A DNA stretch of 64,000 bases from Herbidospora yilanensis. Its GTDB lineage: Bacteria > Actinomycetota > Actinomycetes > Streptosporangiales > Streptosporangiaceae. The notes beneath the pieces are model-generated. The model did no database searches. It was given only the letters and a program-made list of their open reading frames with translations, and was not told the DNA's origin. Of this stretch, positions 8,317-17,654 are shown piece by piece. The stretch is taken from the NCBI RefSeq assembly GCF_001570565.1, contig NZ_BBXE01000021.1, forward strand, positions 62,001-126,000, written 5' to 3'. A program made the translations under genes and the position numbers. Position 1 is the stretch's first letter. Each line of letters opens with the position of its first letter.

Positions 8317-9158
8317 CGGTGGAGATCATCGCCCCGGGTCCCTACGCCACCGTCCAGGACTTCGGCCGGCGTGGTTACGCCCACCTCGGCGTGCCCCGGT
8401 CGGGGGCGGCCGACCTGCCGAGCCTGCGGCTGGCCAACCGGCTGGTGGGGAACGCGGAGGACGCCGCCGCGATCGAGCTCACGTTCGGCGGGGCCACGCT
8501 CAGGTTCGGGCGGGGCGGGTGGGTGGCGCTCACCGGAGCGCCGGCGCCCGCGTCGCCCGGCGGGATGTGGGCACCCTTCTGGGTGGCTCCCGGGCGGTCG
8601 CTGGAGATCGGCGCGCCCTATGAGGGGTTGCGCACCTATGTGGCGGTCCGGGGCGGGATCCGGGTGCCGCCGGTGCTGGGCAGCATGTCGACCGACTCGC
8701 TCTCGGGGCTCGGGCCGCCGCCGCTGACGGCGGGAACGGTCCTGGACCTGGGCGAGCCGATGTTCGGGCTGCACGCCGACGTCGCGCCCCAGCGCCCGAT
8801 CTCGGCCGGTCCGGTCGTCGAGGTCGTGCGCGGGCCCCGCGACGACTGGTTCACCGACGACGGTTTCGCCACGTTGTGCGCGGGGGCGTACAGGGTGAGC
8901 CAGGACAGCAACCGGGTCGGGGTGCGGCTGACCGGGACGGCGCTCAGGCGGGCGCGGGCCGGGGAACTGCCCAGTGAGGGCATGGTCGCGGGCGCGATCC
9001 AGGTCCCACCGGACGGGCAGCCCATCGTCTTCCTCGCCGACCACCCGCCGACCGGCGGTTATCCGGTCATCGGCGTCGTCACCACGGCGGACCTGCCGAA
9101 GGTCGCCCAGCTCAGGCCGGGCGACCGGCTCGGCTTCCGGCCGCGCCGGGGCGGCTGA
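8313..9158 (+). CDS. pxpC: 5-oxoprolinase subunit C (biotin-dependent carboxyltransferase-like, KipA family)
   Basis: A protein of 281 residues starting MTVEIIAPGPYATVQDFGRRGY, the typical N-terminus of the family. Further family signatures are GVPRSGAADLPSLRLANRLVGN (about 28-48) and, near the C-terminus, SEGMVAGAIQVPPDGQPIV and DHPPTGGYPVIGVV. It completes the PxpABC complex with the two overlapping genes upstream. The start is fixed by the ATGA overlap with pxpB. Its last 47 bases overlap the 3' end of the convergent AlkZ-like gene, so the two transcripts are antisense to each other there. Confidence 0.92.
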   Translation: MTVEIIAPGPYATVQDFGRRGYAHLGVPRSGAADLPSLRLANRLVGNAEDAAAIELTFGGATLRFGRGGWVALTGAPAPASPGGMWAPFWVAPGRSLEIGAPYEGLRTYVAVRGGIRVPPVLGSMSTDSLSGLGPPPLTAGTVLDLGEPMFGLHADVAPQRPISAGPVVEVVRGPRDDWFTDDGFATLCAGAYRVSQDSNRVGVRLTGTALRRARAGELPSEGMVAGAIQVPPDGQPIVFLADHPPTGGYPVIGVVTTADLPKVAQLRPGDRLGFRPRRGG

Positions 9159-10224
9159 CCACCACGTCGAGGGGTCTGCCCAGGGCGCCGGCGACCTTCT
9201 CGGCCGCCTTCTCCACGCCGGGCGCCTCTTCCAGCATGGTCGCGGTGAGCACGCCGTCGCGGGCGTCCCAGGTGCCGACCACGCGGCCCCGGTGGACCAC
9301 GACCGGGGAGATCCAGCCGGCCGTTCTGCTGACCGCGGCCTTCGCCGCCGCCGGCAGCAGGGGCTCCAGATCGCGGGGGGCGCCCATCACGTACTGGTCG
9401 AAGCCGGGCAGCAGGAAGGTCTCCTCCGACGGGCGGGCCGCCCTCAGGTCGTCGGCGTGTTCGGGCAGGACGAAGAGTTCCTCGCCCTCGACGGTGATCG
9501 TCGCGGGCGCCAGGTCGGCGAACCAGCGGCGGAGGACAGCGCGCCGGGTCAGCCCCCGGAACAACCACCCGTCGAAGGCGGCCATGCTCGCCGGGCCGTG
9601 GGCGCCCAGGAAGGCCCGCAGCAGTTCGACGCCGCCCTCTTCCGGCGACATCTCCCCCACCCTGGGTGGCGCCGTGAACGTCACCTTGCCGCCGCGCGGC
9701 ACCCCGTGGCAGAGCTCGCCGAGGAAGCTCAGCGGTTTGAAGAGCTGGCCCCAGCCGGAGGCCAGCTTCTCGCGCAGGTGTTCGTCGCCGGTCACCGCGA
9801 TCACCGCGTCGACCAGCTCCTCCCTGGTCAGCGGCCCGTTGGCGAGCGCCTCTGGCACCGCGCCGATGATGGCGTCGAGTTCCGCCGCCGACACGCCGCT
9901 GCCGCGGTGCCAGGAGGGTTTGTCCCAGTAGCGGAGGGTGCCCAGCACCGCGCGGTAGACCGGCCAGGAGGCGGTCGGCAGCAGGTGCAGGGTGCCCCGG
10001 ATCGACCACGTCTTGATGAGGGTCTGGTCGGTCCAGAGCGCCTGCTCGATCTCCGCCCCGGCCGCCCGGCCGAGCCGGAGCGAGATCGCCAGCTCGGCCG
10101 AGGACGCGACCTGGGCCTGCACCCCGCAGAGCCGTTCGGCCACGGCCACCGCGCCGGGGCCGGGAGCGGTCACGAACTGGCGGCCGAGCCGCCAGGCCAG
10201 CACTTGGGGCCATGTCAGGTCCAT
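9112..10224 (-). CDS. AlkZ/YcaQ-like winged-helix DNA glycosylase candidate (HTH_42)
   Basis: A protein of 370 residues of the winged-helix DNA-binding family that includes the glycosylases AlkZ and YcaQ. The sequence GVQAQVASSAELAISLRLG places the QxQ pair at residues 36 and 38. This closely matches the catalytic glutamines known for AlkZ (37 and 39), which removes bulky or cross-linked bases. Other family features are TLIKTWSIRGTLHLLP (about 66-81) and SWP-type helices after it. The start is uncertain: an in-frame GTG lies three codons earlier and neither has a clear ribosome-binding site. It may act in resistance to a genotoxin, but no biosynthetic cluster is visible. Its 3' end overlaps pxpC by 47 bases. 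Confidence 0.75.
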   Translation of the reverse strand: MDLTWPQVLAWRLGRQFVTAPGPGAVAVAERLCGVQAQVASSAELAISLRLGRAAGAEIEQALWTDQTLIKTWSIRGTLHLLPTASWPVYRAVLGTLRYWDKPSWHRGSGVSAAELDAIIGAVPEALANGPLTREELVDAVIAVTGDEHLREKLASGWGQLFKPLSFLGELCHGVPRGGKVTFTAPPRVGEMSPEEGGVELLRAFLGAHGPASMAAFDGWLFRGLTRRAVLRRWFADLAPATITVEGEELFVLPEHADDLRAARPSEETFLLPGFDQYVMGAPRDLEPLLPAAAKAAVSRTAGWISPVVVHRGRVVGTWDARDGVLTATMLEEAPGVEKAAEKVAGALGRPLDVVVSRPGAAGSRAGRPA

Positions 10225-10245
10225 GGCCCGCACGCTATCGGACGG

Positions 10246-11919
10246 CTACGACACGAATCCGATGTCGGCGTAGTCGAGGTCGCGGAACCCGCGGGCCCCG
10301 ACGTTGGCCAGCTTCCCGTCGACGGCCACGGTCTGCGGCCGCTGGTAGAGGGGCAGGACGTTGACCTCGCGCCACACCAGCCGGTCGGCCTCGTTGATCA
10401 GCTTCAGCGCCTTGGCGGGGTCGAGTTCGGCCATGGCCGCCCTCAGCTTCGCGTCGATCTCGGCGTTGCCGCTGCGGCCGAGGTTGGCGTTCCACGAGAC
10501 CTCGTCGCCCTGGGAGCGCACACCGTCGGCGTAGGTGCCGTAGGAGGCCGAGACCGGGAACGGGGTGCCGACGTAGGAGAAGGGCGCGATGTCGTAGTTG
10601 CCGGGAATGACGTACTTGGTGAAGAAGTCGTTGCTCGGGACGGTCTCGATGGTCAGCTTGATCCCCAGCTTGGCCAGCATGGCCTGGGTGATCTCGCCCT
10701 CCGAACGGGCGAGCTGGAGGCCCGAGGGGATGACGAAGCGCAGGTCGAGCTGCTTGCCGGCCTTCTGGCGGACCGCCCCGTTCAGGCGCCACCCGGCCGC
10801 GTCGAGCAGCGCGCCGGCGCGGGCGGCGTCGGGGCCGGCGAGTTCGCCCGCGTTGGGGCGGTAACCCTGCTGGCTGTTCATCAGGAAGTGGTTGTCGAGC
10901 AGCGTGACCGGCCAGTTGAGGCCCTTCAGGTCGCTCTTGGCGATGACCGCGCGGTCGACGCCCAGGGCGACGGCCTGGCGGACCCGGATGTCGGACAGGA
11001 TCGGGCTCTCGCCGTTGAAGGTGAAGTGGCGGAAGTCGGGGCCGGCCGCCTGGCGCACCACCGCGCCCTCGGCCGACTTGACGCGGGAGAGGTCGGCGGC
11101 CGACGGGCCGATGTCGAACACGTCGAGCTCGCCGTTGGCGAAGGCGGCGACGCGGGCGTCGGACTCCAGGCCGCGGAACACGATCGAATCGAGCTTGGCG
11201 GGCTCGCCCCACCACTTCTCGTCACGGTTCAGGGTGATCGTCTTGGCCCGGGTGTCGAAGGCGCCGAACCGGAACGGGCCGGCCGTGACGGGGATCTTGC
11301 CGACCCAGCCCCCGTTGAACGCCTGCGGCGAGGCGGTCGCGCCCTTCGGGTAGAGCGGCGCGAACAACGACCGCCAGTCGCCGAACGGCCGCGCGAAGGT
11401 GACCACGACCTGGAAGTCGTTCTTTCCCCTGGCCACCGAGGCGATGTCCTGGTAGCCGGTCACGTTGGCGACGTGGAAGGCCGGGTCCTTGCCGCGCAGC
11501 GCCCTCCACTGGGCGTCGTAGTCGGCCCAGGTGATCGGCTGGCCGTTCGACCAGCGGGCCTTCGGGTTCAGCGTGTACGTCACCACCTGCTTCGGCGAGG
11601 TCGCCGTCACGTCGGCCGCGGCCACGTAGTCGGGGTCGAGCGCGAGCACCCCGTGTTCGTCGGCGCGGAACGGGCGGGGCATGAGGGCGTCCATGACGGT
11701 CTTGACGTTGGTGTGGTTGCCGTCGATGTGGTTCTGGTTCCACTGGGCCGGATATTCGGTCAGACCCCAGCGGAGGGTGCCACCGGTCTTGATCTCGGCG
11801 CGCGGTGTCAGGTTGAGGTCGGCGGCGGTGACCGGGGCGGCCTGCTCGCCGGGCGCCCCCGGCTGGGCCGCGCAGGCGGCGGTGGTCAGGGCCAGTAGCA
11901 GGGCGCATGCGCGTTTCAC
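10246..11919 (-). CDS. Peptide/nickel-type ABC transporter substrate-binding lipoprotein (SBP family 5), system 1
   Basis: Extracytoplasmic binding protein of 557 residues, anchored by a lipid. The N-terminus [19 protein letters not shown] is a lipoprotein signal with the lipobox TAAC (Cys near 16). Family 5 features are seen in KQVVTYTLNPKARWSNGQPITWADY (in two parts, about 90-115) and in long alternating lobes typical of DppA/OppA. The start is a GTG that overlaps the upstream ATPase stop as GTGA, making it the last gene of a four-gene operon (permease, permease, fused ATPase, binding protein). The ligand (peptide, nickel or other) cannot be told from sequence. It ends 21 bases from the start of the AlkZ-like gene, on the same strand. 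Confidence 0.92.
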   Translation of the reverse strand: MKRACALLLALTTAACAAQPGAPGEQAAPVTAADLNLTPRAEIKTGGTLRWGLTEYPAQWNQNHIDGNHTNVKTVMDALMPRPFRADEHGVLALDPDYVAAADVTATSPKQVVTYTLNPKARWSNGQPITWADYDAQWRALRGKDPAFHVANVTGYQDIASVARGKNDFQVVVTFARPFGDWRSLFAPLYPKGATASPQAFNGGWVGKIPVTAGPFRFGAFDTRAKTITLNRDEKWWGEPAKLDSIVFRGLESDARVAAFANGELDVFDIGPSAADLSRVKSAEGAVVRQAAGPDFRHFTFNGESPILSDIRVRQAVALGVDRAVIAKSDLKGLNWPVTLLDNHFLMNSQQGYRPNAGELAGPDAARAGALLDAAGWRLNGAVRQKAGKQLDLRFVIPSGLQLARSEGEITQAMLAKLGIKLTIETVPSNDFFTKYVIPGNYDIAPFSYVGTPFPVSASYGTYADGVRSQGDEVSWNANLGRSGNAEIDAKLRAAMAELDPAKALKLINEADRLVWREVNVLPLYQRPQTVAVDGKLANVGARGFRDLDYADIGFVS

Positions 11920-13595
11920 GGTGCTTCTCCTGGATGGTGGTGGCAGGCGGCTCCCGAGTCACCGCTGATCTCGGGTTCCTCGGTGACGCAGCGGGATCTC
12001 GGGGCGGCGGGGAGCTCGGCGTACAGGGGACAGCGGGGGCGGAAACGGCAGCCCGTGGTGGTCGTCGGCTCGCCGTCGCGCAGGGCGGAGGCGCGCAGCA
12101 ACGCCCTCGTGTAGGGATGGCCGGGGGTGGTGAAGACCTGGCGGGCCGGGCCGATCTCGGCGATCCGGCCCCGGTACATGACCGCGACGCGGTCGGCGAT
12201 ACGCCGGATCAGCGGCAGGTCGTGGGCGACGAACAGGTAGGACAGGCCGCGTTCCGCGCGCAGGTTCTCCAGCAGCTCGACGATCTCGGCGCGGATGGTC
12301 GGATCGAGGGCCGAGACGGGTTCGTCGAGCACCAGCACCTCGGGGTCGAGCGCGATGGCCCTGGCGATGGCCACCCGCTGGCGCTGGCCGCCGGAGAGGT
12401 GGACGGGGTGGCGGGCGGCGTAGGAGACCGGCAGCCCGACCTGCGCCAGCAGTTCGGGCACCCGTCCCGGTGAGCGGCCGTGGGTGGTGAGCGGCTCGGC
12501 GACGATCGCCCCGACGGTCATGCGCGGGTCGAGCGAGGCCGACGGGTCCTGGAAGACGATCTGGAGGTCGCGCCGGACCCGGCGGCGGTCGCGCCGCGAC
12601 AGGCGGGCGGTGTCGCGGCCGAGCACGGTGATGCGGCCCCGCTGCGGCCGGGCCAGCGCCATGATCTCCATGAGCAGGGTGGTCTTGCCCGACCCCGACT
12701 CGCCGACGAGCCCGAGGGTCTCGCCCGCCCGCAGGTCGAAGCTGACCCCGTCGACCGCCTTGACGCCGGGGTGGTGCCGGACCAGGTCCCGCACTTCGAG
12801 GACGGTCCGGACCGGCCGCGCGGCCGCGGGCCGGTCGCCGGCCCGCGTCGCCGCGATCAGGGTCTTCGTGTACGCCTCCCGCGGCGCCCGCAGCACCTCC
12901 TCGGCCGTCCCGGTCTCGACGGTCAGGCCGTGCCGCATGACGTGGACGCGGTCGGCGGTCTCGGCCACCACGGACAGGTCGTGGGTGATGAGCAGCAGCG
13001 CCGCGCCGGTCTCGCGCCGCGCGGTCGTCAGCACGTCGAGGACCTGGGCCTGGACGGTCACGTCGAGCGCGGTGGTCGGCTCGTCGGCGATGAGCAGGTC
13101 GGGGCCGTTGGCGATGGCCATCGCGATGAGCGCGCGCTGCCGCATGCCGCCGGAGAACTCGTGGGGGTAGGACCTGGCCCGCTGGTGGGGGTCGTGGATG
13201 CCGACCAAATCGAGCAGTTCCACCGCCCGCCGCGCGGCCACCTTGCGGGACACCCGCTGGTGGGCCCTGATCGCCTCGGCGATCTGCGCCCCGACGCGGT
13301 GGACGGGCGTGAACGCCTGCAGCGGATCCTGAAACACGATGGCCATCGCCCGCCCGCGCAGCGTGGTCAGCCGCTTCTCGGAGGCGGTGGTGAGCTCCTC
13401 GCCGTTGAGCCTGATCGACCCGGTCGTGGACGCGGTGCGCGGCAGCAGCCCCATGACGGCCAGCGCGGTCGCCGACTTCCCGGAGCCCGACTCCCCGATG
13501 AGCCCGAGGACCTCGCCCCGCGCGACGGAGAAGCTCAGGTTCCGCACGGCCGGCGTCGTGCCGAACGAGACGGACAGGTCGGTGACCTCGATCAT
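11916..13595 (-). CDS. Fused double ABC ATPase (DppD-DppF type), peptide importer system 1
   Basis: A single 559-residue protein carrying two complete ABC ATPase domains, about 1-255 and 265-530, where most systems use two genes. Each half has a Walker A (GESGSGKSA near 34-42; GESGSGKTT in the second), a Q-loop (VFQDP in both), a signature (FSGGMRQRA and LSGGQRQRV) and Walker B ([12 protein letters not shown] and [12 protein letters not shown]). The tail has the Cys-containing motif RFRPRCP of oligopeptide ATPases. The ATG overlaps the stop of the permease gene upstream (ATGA), and its stop overlaps the GTG of the binding protein. It energises the importer from the cytoplasmic face. Confidence 0.93.
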   Translation of the reverse strand: MIEVTDLSVSFGTTPAVRNLSFSVARGEVLGLIGESGSGKSATALAVMGLLPRTASTTGSIRLNGEELTTASEKRLTTLRGRAMAIVFQDPLQAFTPVHRVGAQIAEAIRAHQRVSRKVAARRAVELLDLVGIHDPHQRARSYPHEFSGGMRQRALIAMAIANGPDLLIADEPTTALDVTVQAQVLDVLTTARRETGAALLLITHDLSVVAETADRVHVMRHGLTVETGTAEEVLRAPREAYTKTLIAATRAGDRPAAARPVRTVLEVRDLVRHHPGVKAVDGVSFDLRAGETLGLVGESGSGKTTLLMEIMALARPQRGRITVLGRDTARLSRRDRRRVRRDLQIVFQDPSASLDPRMTVGAIVAEPLTTHGRSPGRVPELLAQVGLPVSYAARHPVHLSGGQRQRVAIARAIALDPEVLVLDEPVSALDPTIRAEIVELLENLRAERGLSYLFVAHDLPLIRRIADRVAVMYRGRIAEIGPARQVFTTPGHPYTRALLRASALRDGEPTTTTGCRFRPRCPLYAELPAAPRSRCVTEEPEISGDSGAACHHHPGEAP

Positions 13596-14464
13596 TCGCA
13601 CGCTCGCAGGGCCGGGTCGAACCGGTCGCGCAGGTCGTCGCCGACCAGGTTGACCGCGACGATCAGGGCGATGAGCAGCCCGGCCGCCCACCAGAACGTC
13701 CAGGGGGCGTAGAGCGCGGTCGGCGCGCCGTCGGCGATCAACGACCCGAGCGACACGTCGGGCGGCACCACCCCGAACCCGAAGTAGGACAACGACGTCT
13801 CGGCGAGGATCGCCGCGCCGACGTTCACGGTGGCGTCGGCGACCAGCAGCGACGCCAGGTTCGGCACGACGTGGCGCAGCACGATGCGATGGGACGGCAC
13901 GCCCATGAACCGGGCCGCCTTCACGTATTCGCGGTCGCGCGTCACGATGGTGACCCCGCGCACCGCCTTCGCCGTCACCATCCACATGAACGCCGTCAGC
14001 AGCACGACGAGGGCGATCCAGTCGTCGTGCCCCGACGAGACGACGGCGACGACGAGGAAGGCCGGGATGACGAGCAGCAGGTCGGTGACCCACATCAGGG
14101 TGCGGTCGACCCAGCCGAGGAAGTAGCCGGCGAACGCCCCCACGAGCGCCGCCACGGTCGTCGCCGCGACCGCCACGACGAGCCCGATGAGCAGCGACCT
14201 GCGCAACCCCAGCAGCGTGAGGACGAGGATGTCGCCGCCGGAGGGCGTCGTGCCGAAGGGGTGGTCGGCCGACGGCGGCTGGAGGAAGGCCTCGAAGTCG
14301 CGGTCGGCGGGCGTCCAAGGCACCAGGATCGGGCCGAGGACGGCGAGCGCGGCGAGGAAGCTCAGCATCGCGAGCCCGGCGATGCCGGTGGCCGAGAACA
14401 TCCTCGGCCGGGTGTGCGGCGGCGCCCCGACCGGGGTGGCGAGGTGGGGCAGCGTCACGCTCAT
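13592..14464 (-). CDS. ABC permease, DppC type, system 1
   Basis: An inner-membrane subunit of 290 residues with about six membrane helices, starting near 25 (GIAGLAMLSFLAALAVLGPILV). The EAA loop that contacts the ATPase is at about 185-205 (EYVKAARFMGVPSHRIVLRH). The family C-terminus VNLVGDDLRDRFDP is present. The ATG overlaps the preceding permease stop (ATGA) and its own stop overlaps the ATPase ATG in the same way, so production of the subunits is probably coupled. Confidence 0.92.
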   Translation of the reverse strand: MSVTLPHLATPVGAPPHTRPRMFSATGIAGLAMLSFLAALAVLGPILVPWTPADRDFEAFLQPPSADHPFGTTPSGGDILVLTLLGLRRSLLIGLVVAVAATTVAALVGAFAGYFLGWVDRTLMWVTDLLLVIPAFLVVAVVSSGHDDWIALVVLLTAFMWMVTAKAVRGVTIVTRDREYVKAARFMGVPSHRIVLRHVVPNLASLLVADATVNVGAAILAETSLSYFGFGVVPPDVSLGSLIADGAPTALYAPWTFWWAAGLLIALIVAVNLVGDDLRDRFDPALRACE

Positions 14465-15405
14465 CGGGTCCTCCCGGGGTTGAGCACCCGCTGGAGCACG
14501 TCTGCCGCGACGGCCGACAGCAGCAGCGCCGCGGCGGCCACGGCGGTGATCCCGGCGACGGTGTTGACGTCGCCGGTCTGGATGGCGGTGATGAGGCGCT
14601 GCCCGAGGCCGTGCCAGCCGAAGACCGTCTCGGTCACGGTCGAGCCGACCAGGAGCGCGCCGAAGGTGAAGGTCAGATAGGTGGTCGTGGGGATCAGCGC
14701 GGTCCGCAGGGCGTGCCGGACGACGACCGTGCGCCGGGGCAGCCCCTTGGCGCGGGCGGTGCGGACGTAGTCGGCGTTCAGCACGTCGAGCATCGCGTTG
14801 CGCTGGTAGCGGCTGAAGACGGCGGCCAGCGGCAGGGCGAGGGTGAGCGCGGGCAGCACCAGATGCCGGAGCCGGTCGAGCGGGCCTCCGGTGGTGGTCT
14901 CGCCGCTGACCATGAGGAACCGGGTTCCGGTCGTGTCGTTGAACCAGATCGCGCCGACGATCAGCACGTTGGCCAGCACGACCGCCGGCACCGCCAGCAG
15001 CAGGAACACCACCCCGCCCGACAACCGGTCGAACCAGCGGCGGTGGTGGACGGCGGCGAGCGTGCCCACGGTGAGCCCGAGCAGCGCTCCGGCGACGAGG
15101 CCCGCCGTCACCAGCCGGAGCGTCACCCCGGCGCGGTCGGCCAGGTCGGCCCCGACGCTGAGGCCGTCCCAGGTGCGGCCGAAGTCGCCCCGCGCGAGGC
15201 CGGAGACCCAGGTGAGGTAGCGGTCGAGCAGCGGGTCGTGGTCGTTGAGGTTCACCTCGGACAGGGCGGCGTCGACCACGGCGACCGGCGGCGCGGGGGT
15301 GCGGCCGGCGTAGTTGGCCCGGGGATCGAGGGTCACGGCGGCCAGCAGCCACGCCAGGCTGGAGGCGACGACGATCAACGCCGCGTAGTTCACCAGTCGC
15401 ACCAT
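14461..15405 (-). CDS. ABC permease, DppB type, system 1
   Basis: Membrane subunit of 314 residues, first gene of system 1. The first helix is at about 5-25 (ALIVVASSLAWLLAAVTL), a large outside loop follows, and the remaining helices lie between 95 and 305. The EAA loop is at about 210-230 (DYVRTARAKGLPRRTVVVRH) and the family end DVLQRVLNPG is present. The N-terminus is shorter than usual: the typical L-R-R-L opening helix is compressed. The start is uncertain; GTG codons four and five positions earlier are alternatives within a G-rich leader that doubles as the ribosome-binding site. The previous importer ends 50 bases upstream on the same strand, so read-through transcription is likely. 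Confidence 0.88.
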   Translation of the reverse strand: MVRLVNYAALIVVASSLAWLLAAVTLDPRANYAGRTPAPPVAVVDAALSEVNLNDHDPLLDRYLTWVSGLARGDFGRTWDGLSVGADLADRAGVTLRLVTAGLVAGALLGLTVGTLAAVHHRRWFDRLSGGVVFLLLAVPAVVLANVLIVGAIWFNDTTGTRFLMVSGETTTGGPLDRLRHLVLPALTLALPLAAVFSRYQRNAMLDVLNADYVRTARAKGLPRRTVVVRHALRTALIPTTTYLTFTFGALLVGSTVTETVFGWHGLGQRLITAIQTGDVNTVAGITAVAAAALLLSAVAADVLQRVLNPGRTR

Positions 15406-15455
15406 GATTCCCACCACCACCTCGTGTCACAGAGTAGTGGCAGAGCGTGATCAAA

Positions 15456-16409
15456 TCAGGCGAGCCGAACGCGTGGATCGAGGAACGAGTACGCCACGTC
15501 CACGAGAATGTTGGCGATCACGATGAACGCGGCGGCCAGGATGGCCGCGCCGATGATGACGGGCAGGTCGCCGTCGCGCACCGACCGGATCATGAGCTGC
15601 CCGATCCCCTGGAGACCGAAGACCGACTCGGTGACGACGACGCCGCCGAGGAGGGTCCCGACGTCCACGCCGAACTGGGTGATCACCGGCGTCAGCGCGG
15701 CCCGCAGGCCGTGCCGGTAGGTGACCGACCGCTCGGGCACGCCCTTGGCCCGCGCCGTACGGATGAAGTCCTCGCCCAGCGTGTCGAGCATCGACCCCCG
15801 GGTCAGCCGCACGTAGACCGCCGCCTGGACCACGGCCAGGCAGACCCACGGCATGACCATCGTCGACAGGAACGCCCCGACGTCGATGAACGGCGAGATG
15901 TAGGGTCCGGGTTGCAGCCCCGACCCCGGGAACACCGACAGGGCCAGATAGATCATCAGGATGCCGAGCACGAAGGTCGGCAACGAGATCCCGGCCAGGA
16001 CGAGCACGGTGAGCGTGCGGTCGCGCAGGCTGCGCGGCTTGGTCGCCGAGATCACCCCGCCGCCCACTCCCATGATCATCCACAGCACGGCCGCCCCGAA
16101 GACCAGCCACAACGTGCCGGGGAGGCTCTGGAGGATGAGCGTGGAGACGGGCGTCCGGCTGATGAACGAGGTGCCGAGGTCACCGCGCAGCAGGCCGCCG
16201 AGGAAGCCGACGTACTGGGTGAACAGCGGCCGGTCGAGCCCGAGTGTGTCCTTGATCTGCTCGACGACCTCGATGGGCGCGCGGGGCCCGGCCAGCCGCC
16301 GCGCCACGCTGTCGGCCGGGCCGGCGAAGAACAGCAGGAACACCGTGGTGGCGACCAGCCACAACACGACGATCCCGAAGACGATCCGCCGGATGAGAAA
16401 GCGCCACAC
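15456..16409 (-). CDS. ABC permease, DppB type, system 2
   Basis: Membrane subunit of 317 residues with the classic DppB opening [20 protein letters not shown] and six helices. The EAA loop ([20 protein letters not shown]) is at about 215-235, followed by [17 protein letters not shown] and the terminal [10 protein letters not shown]. It is the last gene of system 2 and starts three bases after the stop of the DppC-type gene. This spacing and the shared strand indicate one transcript with binding protein, two ATPases and DppC. Confidence 0.93.
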   Translation of the reverse strand: MWRFLIRRIVFGIVVLWLVATTVFLLFFAGPADSVARRLAGPRAPIEVVEQIKDTLGLDRPLFTQYVGFLGGLLRGDLGTSFISRTPVSTLILQSLPGTLWLVFGAAVLWMIMGVGGGVISATKPRSLRDRTLTVLVLAGISLPTFVLGILMIYLALSVFPGSGLQPGPYISPFIDVGAFLSTMVMPWVCLAVVQAAVYVRLTRGSMLDTLGEDFIRTARAKGVPERSVTYRHGLRAALTPVITQFGVDVGTLLGGVVVTESVFGLQGIGQLMIRSVRDGDLPVIIGAAILAAAFIVIANILVDVAYSFLDPRVRLA

Positions 16410-16412
16410 AGG

Positions 16413-17333
16413 TCACCTCCTGGGGTCGAGCGCGTCGCGGATGCCGTCCCCGAGGAGGTTGAACGCGAGCGTGGTGAGCAGCAGCAGCACGGCCGGGAAG
16501 ATCAGCAACCCGGGGGCCACCCGGTAGAAGTCGGTCGAGTCGGCCAGGATCGCGCCCCAGCTCGGGGTGCGGGGGTCGACCCCGAGCCCCAGGAAGCTGA
16601 GCGTGGCCTCGAAGACGATCGAGGTCGGGATGAGCAGCGAGGCGAGCACGGTGACCGGCGCGACCAGGTTCGGCAGCACGTCGATGACCATGATCCGCAG
16701 CGGCGAGGCGCCGAGCGACCTGACGGCCTCGGTGAACTCCCGCTCCCGGAACCCGATCGTCTGCCCCCGCACCACCCGCGCCATCGCCGCGAACGAGAAG
16801 AACGCGATGACGAAGATCGTCAGCGGCACCGACGCCCCCACCGCGGCGACCAGCACGATCGCGACCAGCAGATAGGGAAAACTCAGCACCACGTCGAGCA
16901 CCCGCGCGAGCACCCCGTCGACCCACCCGCCGTAGAACCCGGCGAGCAGCCCGACGACCACCCCGAACACCGTGGCCAGCACGGTGGCGCTCAGGCCCAC
17001 GAGCAGCGAGATCCGCGCCCCGTAGGCGAGCCGGACGAACAGGTCCCGCCCGAGGCTGTCGGCCCCGAGCCAGAACTCCGCGCCCGGCCCGACGGGGAGC
17101 CCTTCGGGCGTCAGCGCGGTCGACGGATACTGCGTCAGCGGGTCGTGCCCGGTGATCAGCGCGAACAGCGGCGCGAAGATCGCCAGCAGCGCCACCAGCA
17201 CGATCACGACCATGGACACGACCGCGGCCCTGTCCCGGCGCAGCCGCTCCCAGGCCAGCCGCCACGGCCCCTTGCCGTGCACGACCTCGACGTGCACGGG
17301 CTCCGCCTCGAAGGCGGCATCGGTGAGGCTCAC
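16413..17333 (-). CDS. ABC permease, DppC type, system 2
   Basis: Membrane subunit of 306 residues. It has an extended cytoplasmic N-terminus (about 1-35), then a first helix near 36-58 ([20 protein letters not shown]), and five further helices. The EAA loop is [20 protein letters not shown] at about 195-215 and the C-terminus [14 protein letters not shown] is the family end. A 288-base gap containing a duplicated gene fragment separates it from the ATPase gene upstream, which is unusual for these otherwise overlapping genes. Confidence 0.93.
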   Translation of the reverse strand: MSLTDAAFEAEPVHVEVVHGKGPWRLAWERLRRDRAAVVSMVVIVLVALLAIFAPLFALITGHDPLTQYPSTALTPEGLPVGPGAEFWLGADSLGRDLFVRLAYGARISLLVGLSATVLATVFGVVVGLLAGFYGGWVDGVLARVLDVVLSFPYLLVAIVLVAAVGASVPLTIFVIAFFSFAAMARVVRGQTIGFREREFTEAVRSLGASPLRIMVIDVLPNLVAPVTVLASLLIPTSIVFEATLSFLGLGVDPRTPSWGAILADSTDFYRVAPGLLIFPAVLLLLTTLAFNLLGDGIRDALDPRR

Positions 17334-17399
17334 CCGGCCCTCCCCTCAACCTTCGGCCGGGCCGGCCGCCCGGATGGACCCGCGCCGCTGCCGCCACGC

Positions 17400-17526
17400 G
17401 AGACCGCCCACCCACCCGGGGCCGCTCCAGCATTCCCCGCCCGGCCGACAGGCGCGGTGCGGGCAACTGCGTGTTGTGGACAACCGTGGCGGCTCATCGG
17501 CCCGCCTCCCGGATCTGCGGACGTTC
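17400..17526. repeat. Decayed duplicate copy (unit 1) of the DppF 3' end and downstream DNA
   Basis: This segment matches 17534-17654 along its whole length. The first 32 bases (17400-17431) are identical to 17534-17565. Read on the minus strand, the far end would encode [10 protein letters not shown]-stop (stop at 17494-17496), against [10 protein letters not shown]-stop at the true end of the ATPase gene. It is therefore a tandem duplication covering the last ten codons and the following approximately 90 bases. It fills the gap between ATPase and DppC genes. The rest of 17334-17399 is GC-rich with short inverted GGCCGG stretches and no gene. Confidence 0.8.
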
Positions 17527-17533
17527 ACGACCG

Positions 17534-17654
17534 GAGACCGCCCACCCACCCGGGGCCGCTCCAGCGTCGCCCGCGCGGCCGACATACCTGGCGACCGCAC
17601 GCTGTGGAAAACCGTCGCGGCTCATCGGCCCGGCTCCCGGTTCTGCAGGCGTTC
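17534..17654. repeat. Unit 2 of the tandem duplication (includes true DppF 3' end)
   Basis: Second copy of the element described at 17400-17526, offset by 134 bases at its left end. Its right part is the live 3' end of the DppF-type ATPase gene, including the stop at 17622-17624. Small insertions and deletions in the middle (76 versus 70 bases) show that the copies have diverged. Confidence 0.8.

Noticed and set aside
8974-11898. A 974-codon plus-strand frame over pxpC, the AlkZ-like gene and a binding protein gene
   Set aside because: It is out of frame with pxpC and antisense to two well-supported genes; no domain is recognisable.
17400-17654. Insertion sequence or MITE in the importer operon
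   Set aside because: There are no terminal inverted repeats or target duplications; the copies are direct and include the 3' end of the adjacent gene, which fits local tandem duplication.
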